The position numbers were made by a program, and so were the translations under genes. The notes under the pieces were generated by a model. It worked only from the letters and a program-made list of their open reading frames with translations, was not told the origin of the DNA and made no database searches. From HGW-17 sp938004375 (GTDB lineage Bacteria > Myxococcota_A > Polyangia > HGW-17): DNA of 64,000 bases. Location: positions 1-64,000 of the forward strand of contig DAIRVS010000004.1 in the NCBI GenBank assembly GCA_036802685.1. The letters are read 5' to 3'. Of the stretch, positions 43,791 to 51,745 are shown piece after piece (positions within the stretch are counted from its first letter, which is position 1; each line of letters opens with the position of its first letter).

Positions 43791-45533
43791 CTAATTTGCC
43801 AGCAGGGTCTCGTGCAGATCCAGGCCGAAGGCGCGCGGCGACACGACGATGTTGGGCGGGCTCTGCACGCGTTTGAAGAAGGAGCGGGCGATGGCCGTCC
43901 GGACCTCGCGGGCGGCGGTCTCGAAGGCGTCGTCGGTCATCTTGTCGTACACGCGCAGGCCCCGCGCGTCCGGGATCCACAATTCCGGATCCAGCGCCCG
44001 CGCCTCGAAGAGCGCCCGCAGCTCGCCGGGGGTTCGGCGGCGCTCGATGAGCTCCACCCCCAGGGGGGCCTCGACGTGGTAGTCGAAGGGATCCCCCTTG
44101 CCCTCGAGGATGTTCTGGTTCTCCGAGAGCTCGGCGCTGGGGATCAGGTCGTAGATCTCCTGCGGAAGGATTTCCCGGTGCGGATCCAGCTCCCGGCCGA
44201 GGGCATATACTAATAATTTATGCACGTCCCCGAGGGGCATGAGCGCGCCGATGAGATCGCCGTACAAGGTGGCGTAGCCCCGCTGGAACTCGGTCTTGTT
44301 GCCGTTGCCCACGACCAGGGCGCCGAGCTCCTGGGCCCAGGCCATGAGCACGTTGCCCCGCTCGCGGGCCTGGAGGTTCTCGAGGGTGAGGGTGGCGGGC
44401 GGGCGCCCGAGGAGGCCGGAGAGGCGGGCGGTGTGGGCGTCCACCACGTCCCCGATCGGGTGCACGACGTAGCGCGCACTCAGGGCGCCCGCGATGCGGT
44501 CGGCGAGCCCGCGGGTGACCGCGCTGTTGAAGCGCGTGGGCAGGTTCACGCAGGTCAGGCGGTCGGCGCCCAGCGCCCGGGCGACCAGGACGGCGTCCAC
44601 GGCCGAGTCGATGCCCCCCGAGAGCCCGATCACGGCCCCGCAGCCGGGGCGGGTCCGCTCGAAGAACTCCCGGATGCCGAAGGTGAGGGCCCGGGCCAGC
44701 CGCGCCTCGGGGCGGACCGGGGACGTCTCGAAGGGACCCCGGGGCGCCTCGAGAGGGAGCTCCCACACCGACGGCTCCTGCGACCACGGCGCTCCTTCGA
44801 GGATCCCCCCGGAGGTCAGGGCGAAACAGTCACCGTCGAACAGGACGAGGTTCTTGCCCACGTCTTCCAGGCTGGTGGCGTTCACGTACACCAGGGGCAG
44901 CCCGGTCTCGGCCACCCGCCGGGCCGCCACCGAGCGGCGCAGGGGCGGCTTCTCCAGGTGGAACGGCGAGGCGTTGATTACGCACAGGAGCTCGGCGCCC
45001 AGGCCGGCCAGCCGCCTGGCGGGGTGGAGCGGCTCGCCGTCGTCCCAGAGGTCCTGGCAGACCAGCACGCCAAGGCGCAGGTGGCGTCCGCCGGCCAGCG
45101 GCACGTCCACGGGCGCGACGTCGTCGATGGACCCCGGGTCGAAGTAGCGCGAGTCCTCGAGCACGCCCTCGTTGGCCAAAAGTACCTTGCGGCTCCGGTG
45201 GAGCTCCCTGCCGCCGGCGAGCACCACCGCGCCGTTGTGACGCAGTTCGGCGGCGCCCTCCCGTCCGGCGAAGGTGGCGCCCAGCACCACCGCGATCCCG
45301 GAGGTGGCGGGGACGAGGAGCTCTTCGAGGACCCGCTCCTGGCGGCGCAGCAGGTCGGGATCCAGATGGATGTCCCCCAGGCAGTAGCCGGTCAGCGCCG
45401 TCTCGGGGAAGACGACGAGGTCGCAGCCGCGGGTCCGGGCCTCGGCGATCCGCCCGCAGAGGCGTCGGGCGTTCTCCTCCACCGCGCCGAGGCGGGGCAT
45501 GAACGGGCAGGCGAAGATCCGGATGGCGGTCAT
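43791..45533 (-). CDS. nadE: Glutamine-dependent NAD+ synthetase
   Basis: 580 residues from the ATG at 45533. The N-terminal nitrilase-like glutaminase shows Glu in V-V-F-P-E-T-A-L-T-G-Y, Lys in S-R-K-V-L-L and the Cys nucleophile in V-L-V-C-Q-D-L-W. The C-terminal synthetase has the ATP pyrophosphatase loop G-L-S-G-G-I-D-S-A. The enzyme turns deamido-NAD to NAD using glutamine nitrogen. A short AT-rich codon patch (KLLVYALG) occurs near 44208-44220. Not in an evident operon. Confidence 0.96.
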   Translation of the reverse strand: MTAIRIFACPFMPRLGAVEENARRLCGRIAEARTRGCDLVVFPETALTGYCLGDIHLDPDLLRRQERVLEELLVPATSGIAVVLGATFAGREGAAELRHNGAVVLAGGRELHRSRKVLLANEGVLEDSRYFDPGSIDDVAPVDVPLAGGRHLRLGVLVCQDLWDDGEPLHPARRLAGLGAELLCVINASPFHLEKPPLRRSVAARRVAETGLPLVYVNATSLEDVGKNLVLFDGDCFALTSGGILEGAPWSQEPSVWELPLEAPRGPFETSPVRPEARLARALTFGIREFFERTRPGCGAVIGLSGGIDSAVDAVLVARALGADRLTCVNLPTRFNSAVTRGLADRIAGALSARYVVHPIGDVVDAHTARLSGLLGRPPATLTLENLQARERGNVLMAWAQELGALVVGNGNKTEFQRGYATLYGDLIGALMPLGDVHKLLVYALGRELDPHREILPQEIYDLIPSAELSENQNILEGKGDPFDYHVEAPLGVELIERRRTPGELRALFEARALDPELWIPDARGLRVYDKMTDDAFETAAREVRTAIARSFFKRVQSPPNIVVSPRAFGLDLHETLLAN

Positions 45534-45646
45534 GGGCGGGACTCCTTCGGGGACCGTTTCTACCACAAGCCGCCAAAAAGGGCACCGTCGGGCGACAGCT
45601 TGCGCCCGGACGGGAAACATGACAAAACGCGGGCGGAGGAACTCGG

Positions 45647-46711
45647 ATGCGCCATATCGCCGTCGGCCTGCTCGCCTGGACCCTGGTGTCGACCCTCGCC
45701 TGCAAGAGGACCGCGGGTCCGGTCCGTCCCCCGCGTCTCCCGGAGCCGCCTCCGGCGACCGTCACCCCCCATGTGCCCCTGCTGAACTTCGAGCGCTTCG
45801 GCCTGCTGTTCGTGATCCCCACGGCCCGGAACTACTACATCCAGCTCTCGGAGAGGGTGCAGACCGAACCCGCCGAGCTCGACAAGGACCAACTGCGCCT
45901 GCAGCAGGTCGTCCCGCCCGTGGTGATGACCCACGCCCCCTCGCGGCCGCTGATGCCCGAGGCCCACGACCGCGGGTACGTCCTGATGCGGGATACCGAG
46001 GCCGTGTGCCAGGGCCAACTGGCCGAGCCCGTCCTGCTGGGCCGCCTGATCCCCAACAGCGGCGAATGGGACGGGTGGGAGCTCGACCCGTGGTCCGATC
46101 CGAAGCCCGCCCTGGCCACCGCCGAGAAGAAGATGCCCCTCGGGGATCTGTGGACCCAGTCGGGGGTGGTCACCGCCGGCGCCCTGCAGGGTTGCGTCAA
46201 GGTGCGCACGAAGGACGACTCGTTCCTGTGGGCGCGCCCGGCCCACCTCCCGCAGCCCGCTCTCCTGCCGCGCAACCCGCAGGGCCTTCTCGAACAGCAC
46301 GAAGCCGCAGGTAAAAAACATCTCCTCGATGCCGGTTTCCGCGACAAGGTCAAGGAGTTCGAGGCCGACATGGGCGAGGAGATGGAGCCCAATTACGTGG
46401 TGAACGTGTACTCCGACGGCCGGTCCACTTTGGTGGAGGCCCGCGGTACCGTGGGCGAATCGGACTGTGGCGGCGGCGGCCATGAGTTGTGGATGCTGTG
46501 GCGGGTGACCGACGGCCAGTGGGAGGAGCTCGGACGTCAGGAAGGCGTGCAGCACATCCTGCTGATCGGGGACCTCAACGGCGACGGCCTGCTCGAGCTC
46601 GTCATCCGCGATGGTTTCTACAACTTCGGGGTCACCCTCTACCAACTCGAGGGCCTGCACCTGAAGAAGGTCATGCGCACCGAGTACCCCTCCCACGAAG
46701 GCGTCTGCTAG
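45647..46711 (+). CDS. Lipoprotein with VCBS-like calcium loop
   Basis: 354 residues. Lipobox S-T-L-A-C (Cys19), then a Pro-rich linker. Near the C-terminus G-D-L-N-G-D-G-L-L-E-L-V-I is an FG-GAP/VCBS-type calcium loop. A similar architecture occurs in the lipoprotein at 61552 (W-D-V-D-D-D-G-V-Q-E-I-V-V), so the two are distant paralogues. The function is unknown. It is divergent from nadE. Confidence 0.7.
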   Translation: MRHIAVGLLAWTLVSTLACKRTAGPVRPPRLPEPPPATVTPHVPLLNFERFGLLFVIPTARNYYIQLSERVQTEPAELDKDQLRLQQVVPPVVMTHAPSRPLMPEAHDRGYVLMRDTEAVCQGQLAEPVLLGRLIPNSGEWDGWELDPWSDPKPALATAEKKMPLGDLWTQSGVVTAGALQGCVKVRTKDDSFLWARPAHLPQPALLPRNPQGLLEQHEAAGKKHLLDAGFRDKVKEFEADMGEEMEPNYVVNVYSDGRSTLVEARGTVGESDCGGGGHELWMLWRVTDGQWEELGRQEGVQHILLIGDLNGDGLLELVIRDGFYNFGVTLYQLEGLHLKKVMRTEYPSHEGVC

Positions 46712-46726
46712 AGGACCGACCGATCG

Positions 46727-46756
46727 CGATTTCGATTTCGATTTCGATTTCGATTT
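46727..46756. repeat. Tandem hexamer (CGATTT)x5
   Basis: Five perfect head-to-tail copies of CGATTT in the gap between two convergent genes. Slippage could vary the copy number, but no coding frame is affected. Confidence 0.9.
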
Positions 46757-46778
46757 GGAATGGGATGAATCCCCGCGG

Positions 46779-47558
46779 TCAGATCTCGATGATCCGCAGG
46801 GACACCAGCATGGTCTCCTTCGGGTCCTTGCCCAGCTCGTTGGGGTAACCGAAGGGGGAGAGCTCCCAGGGCACCGCGTGGGGCAGCACCGAGAACAGGA
46901 ACCGGGCGTGGACGTGCCCGGAGGCGATGTAGACGACCTTGGGATACCGGAAGATCAACTCACCCAGGCGGTCCGAGCCGACGTAGGGCAGGATGTCCTC
47001 GTGGACGCTGGGAGCGAGCAGTTTCACGAAGGAGGCCGTGTGCGTGATCACGAAGATGCGGTCGGCCCGAGCGCTGGCCGCCTCGAGTTGGCGTTCCAGG
47101 AGCTGGAGTTGCCACTCGAGCACGTCCCGGGGCTTCGGGAGGCCGGGCCACACGCAGCAGGTGGCGTCCGGCGTGGTCAACTGGCCCCCGGGGTAGTCCT
47201 CGTACCAGCCCGTGACGCCCACCACGGCCACGGGGTCGAACCAGGCGGGCGCCAGCCCCAGATATTCGGCGCCCGCGGTGGCGACCACGCGGGGCAGCAC
47301 GGTCTCATACAATTGGCGGCTGTCCAGCAGGCCGTTGGAGTCGGTCACCCAAAGGTCATGATTGCCCGGGAGGAACAGCACCCGCGGCACGATCTCGAGC
47401 AGGCGCCGCAGCGTGGCCCCCAGGCGGGAGAAGCCCGAGAACAGATCGCCGCCGAGCACGAGGGCATCCACCGGGACGTTGCGCAGGCGCTCTTCGAGCA
47501 CCGGCAGCAGGCCGGGGTTGTGATCGAAGTGGAGATCGCTGATGAAGGCCAGTCGCAC
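46779..47558 (-). CDS. Calcineurin-like metallophosphoesterase
   Basis: About 259 residues from the GTG at 47558. All metal motifs are canonical: S-D-L-H-F-D-H-N, G-G-D-L-F, G-N-H-D-L, I-T-H-T-A-S and G-H-V-H-A. There is no signal peptide, so it is cytoplasmic, unlike the lipoprotein enzyme at 7375. Upstream TTG starts would add a low-complexity leader, so GTG is preferred, though the ribosome site is weak. Substrate unknown. Confidence 0.8.
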   Translation of the reverse strand: MRLAFISDLHFDHNPGLLPVLEERLRNVPVDALVLGGDLFSGFSRLGATLRRLLEIVPRVLFLPGNHDLWVTDSNGLLDSRQLYETVLPRVVATAGAEYLGLAPAWFDPVAVVGVTGWYEDYPGGQLTTPDATCCVWPGLPKPRDVLEWQLQLLERQLEAASARADRIFVITHTASFVKLLAPSVHEDILPYVGSDRLGELIFRYPKVVYIASGHVHARFLFSVLPHAVPWELSPFGYPNELGKDPKETMLVSLRIIEI

Positions 47559-47659
47559 GTGATGGTTCCAGATCCGGGGGCGTCCGCGGCGTTCGGACGA
47601 AAAAGTCCCCGGAGAGGGAGAATATAAACCAGGTTCTGCCGTCCTCCTACCCGAAAAAT

Positions 47660-47698
47660 CGGTCCCGGTCCTTTCCGGGACCGGCCGGTCCTTACCGG
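47660..47698. repeat. Adjacent hairpins in a divergent promoter region
   Basis: CGGTCCCGG-TCCTTT-CCGGGACCG (47660-47683) forms a nine-pair stem. CCGGT-CCTT-ACCGG (47685-47698) forms a second stem. Both share a pyrimidine CCTT loop, and the stems repeat the CCGGTCC word. They lie about 160 bases before a lipoprotein gene and may be regulatory or structural. Confidence 0.55.
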
Positions 47699-47854
47699 GG
47701 CCGGAAAACCCGTTCACCCAGGTGATTATTTCCGCCTCGCGCGCCTTTCTCAAGAAAAGACGTGCTTAAAAGGGGAGATCATGCTATACAATTCCGCGAA
47801 TCACGGGCGAGTCGCCAGTTTTGGCACCTGCCAGCAACCATAGGAGGTATCACC

Positions 47855-48529
47855 ATGAAACGTTTTGCTTTACTCATCGCGACCCTTGGCTTCTTCTCCG
47901 CCTGCAACTCCTCGGACTCCATCATCACCTGCGACCGGTATGACGAGTGGCTGGCCTCGTGCAGCAACTGCTCGATGACCCTCTCCTGCGAGGACAACTA
48001 CGACTCGCTGGCTCCGGACGTGCAGATCGACCTCGACGACTGCGCCGACTACACCCTGATGGATAATCTGTATGTGTGCGGCGACTGGACCGGCGACGTC
48101 CAGTACTGTGTTGATCTGGGCTACCAATACCTGGGCATCAGTTGCGACGACTACTGGTGCGGCGATGGCATCTGCGACCATGGCGAGGACGAGTTCAACT
48201 GCTCGACCGACTGCACCGGCGGCCCGTACTGCGGCGACGGTAGCTGCGACATCGACGAGGATCCCGTGGGTTGCCCGTTGGACTGCGCCTACATCGTCTG
48301 TGACGACTACCAGACCTGGCTCGAGAGCTGCTTCGACAACTGCACCGCGGCTGACTCCTGCGACGCCGAATACGGCGTGCTCGATGACGTCACCGCGGCC
48401 GCCGTGTGGGACTGCGCCGAGTTCCTGGCCGATGAGGCGACCGAAGGCCTGTGCCTGGAGAACACCAACGGCGAGTGCGACATCATGCTCGAAGAGGAGC
48501 TGGGCTCCTACGGCGACTGCACCTACTAG
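47855..48529 (+). CDS. Small Cys-rich lipoprotein with calcium-like loops
   Basis: 224 residues from the ATG at 47855 (TAGGAGGT site). Lipobox F-S-A-C (Cys17), followed by Asn. The mature protein is acidic with about 25 cysteines, including two units C-G-D-G-x-C-D-x-x-E-D (CGDGICDHGEDEFNCSTDC and CGDGSCDIDEDPVGCPLDC) resembling the NLI-type 'CGDGxCxxGE' motif found in delta-like proteins. Function unknown, but surface location is likely. Confidence 0.75.
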   Translation: MKRFALLIATLGFFSACNSSDSIITCDRYDEWLASCSNCSMTLSCEDNYDSLAPDVQIDLDDCADYTLMDNLYVCGDWTGDVQYCVDLGYQYLGISCDDYWCGDGICDHGEDEFNCSTDCTGGPYCGDGSCDIDEDPVGCPLDCAYIVCDDYQTWLESCFDNCTAADSCDAEYGVLDDVTAAAVWDCAEFLADEATEGLCLENTNGECDIMLEEELGSYGDCTY

Positions 48530-48582
48530 TCCCCGTGTTTGTTAGTCTCTACCCCCTGATTTCCCCCTGATACAAGCAAAAA

Positions 48583-48645
48583 TCCGACAGGTTCGACGGG
48601 TCCGACCAGTCCGACAGGTCCGACAGGTCCGACGAGTCAGACCGA
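48583..48645. repeat. Seven-copy 9-bp tandem repeat
   Basis: Units TCCGACAGG, TTCGACGGG, TCCGACCAG, TCCGACAGG, TCCGACAGG, TCCGACGAG and TCAGACCGA run without gaps, just before the 3' end of the DnaJ/TPR gene on the other strand. Read on the minus strand in one frame it would give S-D-L/S-D-W/S-D-P triplets. The annotated gene stops before it. Confidence 0.85.
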
Positions 48646-48649
48646 CTTC

Positions 48650-50044
48650 CTACTCTTTTTTCTTGAACAGGTTCAGAAAGCTGCCGGTGGTGCGGGTCAG
48701 GGGGTTCGCGGCGTTCTTGGCGCGGCGCTCGAGGAGCCGCAGTTCGCGGGCGGCCTCGATGTGCTCGGCGTTGATCTCGACCGCCCGGATGAAGTACTGC
48801 CGGGCCGTGGCTATCTGCTCCATGTCCATGCAGACCTTGCCCAGGTAAAAATAGAAGTCGGCCTCCCGGGGGGTGAGCTGGATGGCCTTCTGCAGGGCGG
48901 CCTTGACCTCGTCGCGCACGGCCACCCGGTCGTTGTCGGGGTTGAGGTAGCGCAGCCACGCCCACATGGCCAGGTGGCTGCCGTCCTCGTTCTTCTGGCG
49001 GGCCTCGAAGAACATCTGTTCGGCCAGGGTGTACTCCTTGCGGCGGAAATGAATGATCCCCTTCTGATAGCAGACCTCGGCCTCGAGCACCCGTCGCACC
49101 TCGGCCTCGTCCTCGCGGGTCTGGGCGGGCTTGCGGTACTTCTCGCGGGTGGCGGGATCCTTGAGTTGGTCGTAGGCCTCCGTGAGCCGGGCGAAGGCGG
49201 TCTGCGCCTCGGCGACGAAAGCGGTCAGGCCCCGCCGGGAGAGGGTGTCCGGGTGGAGCCGCCGCGCCAGCTCCTTGAAGCGGGCCTCGATCTCCTCGGT
49301 CGTGGCCGTGAGCGCCAGGCCGAGCCGGACGAACGGGTTCTCGTCGTCGAGGGAGGCCCAGAGCTGGCGCAACTCGAGGACGGCCTCGGGCTCCGGAGGC
49401 GCTCCGGGCGTCGCGGGGGCGGCGGCGACCGTCGGGGTTGCGGGGCCGGCCTCGCTGGCGGGAGCGCCTCCGTCGCAGGGCACCTGGTCCTCGGCCGGGA
49501 TCGCCTGCAGCAGGCGGCACGAGGCCAGGCTGTACAGCAGGCTCAGGATGTCCTTGAACGACAGCGGGGAGGTGGCGCGCAACTGGGTGACCGTGCTGGG
49601 GGTGGCCTGCAGCACGCGGACGAGCTCCAGCTCCGGGGGCGTGAGCTCGAAGTGCCCGACCAGGGCGGAGAGCCGCGGCGAGACACCGAGGCGACAACGG
49701 GAGAGCTCCCTCGTCTCGGCCTCGAGCCGGACCAGGTCGTACCGCTCGCGCAGCCCGCGCCGGATCCACGGCAGGGGGTTGACCCCGTCGCCGGCGGGGA
49801 CGGTCACGGGCTCGATCTGGACCTGTTCCACCGTCGGATTGAACAGGCCCAGCAGGTGCTCGCCCACCGAGGCCGACGCCAGTTTCGGGTTGGGGCTTTC
49901 GGCCCGCACCGGCAGCCCCTGCCGGAAATGCACGGTCAGGTCGCCCTGGGGGTCGGGCACCCGCAGAAAACCCTCGAAATGGGAATCCAGAAGATGTATG
50001 AGAAGAAGTGGCGGAGGCACTTGCGAGACGGGATACCAGGCCAT
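48650..50044 (-). CDS. DnaJ-domain/TPR protein with N-terminal PATAN-like domain
   Basis: 464 residues from the ATG at 50044 (GAGG-rich site upstream; an in-frame GTG at 50056 would add four residues). About 1-190 resembles DUF4388/PATAN-type signalling domains (LLIHLLDSHFEGFLRVPD, VHFRQGLPVRAE). A low-complexity Ala/Pro linker follows. A J domain at about 238-310 contains the H-P-D (264-266) that stimulates Hsp70. TPR helices make up the C-terminus (FYFYLGKVCMDMEQIATARQ). No Cys-rich zinc domain. It probably directs DnaK to a pathway that involves the N-terminal domain. Confidence 0.85.
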   Translation of the reverse strand: MAWYPVSQVPPPLLLIHLLDSHFEGFLRVPDPQGDLTVHFRQGLPVRAESPNPKLASASVGEHLLGLFNPTVEQVQIEPVTVPAGDGVNPLPWIRRGLRERYDLVRLEAETRELSRCRLGVSPRLSALVGHFELTPPELELVRVLQATPSTVTQLRATSPLSFKDILSLLYSLASCRLLQAIPAEDQVPCDGGAPASEAGPATPTVAAAPATPGAPPEPEAVLELRQLWASLDDENPFVRLGLALTATTEEIEARFKELARRLHPDTLSRRGLTAFVAEAQTAFARLTEAYDQLKDPATREKYRKPAQTREDEAEVRRVLEAEVCYQKGIIHFRRKEYTLAEQMFFEARQKNEDGSHLAMWAWLRYLNPDNDRVAVRDEVKAALQKAIQLTPREADFYFYLGKVCMDMEQIATARQYFIRAVEINAEHIEAARELRLLERRAKNAANPLTRTTGSFLNLFKKKE

Positions 50045-50086
50045 GACGGATGTCACCTCGATCCCGGCAGTGTAGTGGAAATTCGA

Positions 50087-50500
50087 ATGAAGTCAATCAT
50101 TCCACATGGTTCATCCCGCAATGGGGAGCGTCACGCGGTCCGGATCGCGGGTCGCGGTCCGCTCGCCGGGTACGTCCGGGTGGCCTCGGGCTTCGGTTCG
50201 CGGTTGCGCGGGCTCCTGGGCACGCGGGCGCTGGACCCCGGCCACGGGCTGTTGCTCGTCCCCTGCACGTCGATCCACATGTTTTTCATGTCCATCCCCT
50301 TGGACGTGGCCTTCCTGGACGCAGATGGGATGGTTGTGGATATATATAAAAATATCAAACCCTGGCGGATGTCCCGTCTCCACCCGGAGGCCTTTGCCGC
50401 CTTGGAGCTGGCCGCGGGCACCTTCGAGGCCGCCGGTCTCGAGCGGGGTGACCGGCTCGAGTTCACCCGGTTGGCGTCTACGCCGGAAGTTACAGGATGA
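50087..50500 (+). CDS. DUF192 family protein
   Basis: 137 residues. The DUF192 core is clear: V-A-S-G-F-G-S-R-L-R-G-L-L-G-T, L-L-V-P-C-T-S-I-H-M-F-F-M-S-I-P-L-D-V-A-F-L-D, then A-A-L-E-L-A-A-G. The family has a small beta fold and unknown function. There is no signal peptide in this reading. An AT-rich codon patch encodes D-I-Y-K-N-I-K (about 50336-50360). The 3' end overlaps ilvE on the opposite strand by 11 bases. Confidence 0.85.
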   Translation: MKSIIPHGSSRNGERHAVRIAGRGPLAGYVRVASGFGSRLRGLLGTRALDPGHGLLLVPCTSIHMFFMSIPLDVAFLDADGMVVDIYKNIKPWRMSRLHPEAFAALELAAGTFEAAGLERGDRLEFTRLASTPEVTG

Positions 50501-51572
50501 CGCTGGTCCAGCCGAAGGGATCTTCCTTCCGGCCGTACTGGATGCCGAGCAGGTCGGCGTACATGCGGCGGGCGATGGGACCGGACTGGCCATCGGCCAC
50601 CTGGTGTTCGTGACCGCAGAAGGCGATGTGGGACACGGGGGAGATGACTGCGGCGGTGCCGGTGCCGAACACCTCGGTGATCCCGCCGGACACCACGCCC
50701 GAGATCACCTCGGCGATGGAGACCGGGCGCTCCTCGACGGTCAGGCCCTGGTGCCGGGCGAGCCGGATCACCGAGTCGCGGGTGATGCCGGGCAGGATGC
50801 TGCCGTTGAGCGGGCTGGTGACGAGGCGGCCGTCGATGATGAAGAAGATGTTCATCGTGCCGACCTCCTCCACGTTGCGGCGCTCCAGGGCGTCGAGCCA
50901 GAGGACCTGGGCGTAGCCCGCCTTCTTGGCCTCCCACTGGGACGCCAGCGAGGCGGCGTAATTGCCCGCGCACTTGGCCTCGCCGGTGCCGCCGCGCACG
51001 GCGCGGAAGTACTTGTCGTTCACATAAATCTTGACGGCATTCAGGTTGTCGTTGTCCTGTGGATAGTACGAAGCCACCGGACTAGCGATGATGAAAAATA
51101 AATATTTGTTCGACGGACGCACGCCCAGGGCGGCGTCGGTGGCGATCATGGTGGGGCGGATGTAGAGCGCGTAGCCGTGCTTGGGCGGGATCCAGCGCTC
51201 GTCGGCGCGCACCAGTTCGCACAGGCCCTGGAAGGCCGCCTCCTCGTCCAGTTTGGGCATCACCAGACGCTGGGCCGAGCGGCTCATGCGGGCGAAGTTG
51301 TCGCGGGGCCGGAAACCATACACATGGTTATTCTCGCCTCGATAGACCTTCATGCCCTCGAAGATCTCCTGGCCGTAGTGCAGGCACATGGCGGCGGGAT
51401 CCATCGTCAGGGACTGGTAGGGGACGACGCGCGGGTTCTGCCACCCGACACCCTCCTCGTAATCCATCATGAACATGTGGTCGGAGAAGTACTTGCCGAA
51501 GCCCAGGCCCTGGGTCCATTCAGGGATCGGCTTGCGCTGGGAGTCTGCGCAGATCGTCACGGAAATCGACAT
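50490..51572 (-). CDS. ilvE: Branched-chain-amino-acid aminotransferase
   Basis: 360 residues from the ATG at 51572 (GGAGGTGA site). Fold-type IV PLP enzyme for the last step of Leu, Ile and Val synthesis. The PLP lysine lies in E-A-K-C-A-G-N-Y-A-A-S. Substrate and cofactor motifs include L-H-Y-G-Q-E-I-F-E-G-M-K, E-V-G-T-M-N-I-F-F, G-S-I-L-P-G-I-T-R-D-S-V and E-V-F-G-T-G-T-A. The length fits the long BCAT type. Codons at the N-K-Y-L-F-F patch are AT-rich. Divergent from proS. Confidence 0.96.
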   Translation of the reverse strand: MSISVTICADSQRKPIPEWTQGLGFGKYFSDHMFMMDYEEGVGWQNPRVVPYQSLTMDPAAMCLHYGQEIFEGMKVYRGENNHVYGFRPRDNFARMSRSAQRLVMPKLDEEAAFQGLCELVRADERWIPPKHGYALYIRPTMIATDAALGVRPSNKYLFFIIASPVASYYPQDNDNLNAVKIYVNDKYFRAVRGGTGEAKCAGNYAASLASQWEAKKAGYAQVLWLDALERRNVEEVGTMNIFFIIDGRLVTSPLNGSILPGITRDSVIRLARHQGLTVEERPVSIAEVISGVVSGGITEVFGTGTAAVISPVSHIAFCGHEHQVADGQSGPIARRMYADLLGIQYGRKEDPFGWTSVIL

Positions 51573-51623
51573 GGGGTTCACCTCCGGGTTGGGCGCCCGT
51601 TGGGGGCGCGGGTTCCGGCTCGG

Positions 51624-51653
51624 GTTATGGCACGTTTCCGCGCGTTTGGGCAA
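51624..51653 (-). promoter_or_regulatory. Candidate ilvE promoter
   Basis: On the minus strand TTGCCC (51653-51648) and CATAAC (51629-51624) are 18 bases apart, about 50 bases before the ilvE ATG. It overlaps the proS promoter region. The match is only fair. Confidence 0.35.
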
Positions 51654-51654
51654 C

Positions 51655-51683
51655 TTGAAAAAGACGCGCAAACAATGTAAGTT
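51655..51683 (+). promoter_or_regulatory. proS promoter
   Basis: TTGAAA (51655-51660) and TAAGTT (51678-51683) are exactly 17 bases apart. The start would be near 51690, about 56 bases before the proS ATG. Confidence 0.55.
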
Positions 51684-51745
51684 CGCGCGGTCGCGGTTTT
51701 TCGTGTCCGCTGCGAAAAAAACCCGCCTGGAAAGGGTTCCACATC

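Noticed and set aside
46727..46756. Phase-variable coding repeat
   Set aside because: The hexamer lies outside any supported gene, and six-base units would not shift frame.
48549..50096. Alternative frame on minus running through the DnaJ/TPR gene into the SDx repeat
   Set aside because: It lacks the J domain and TPR pattern, which are clear in the other frame; kept only as a note on the repeat.
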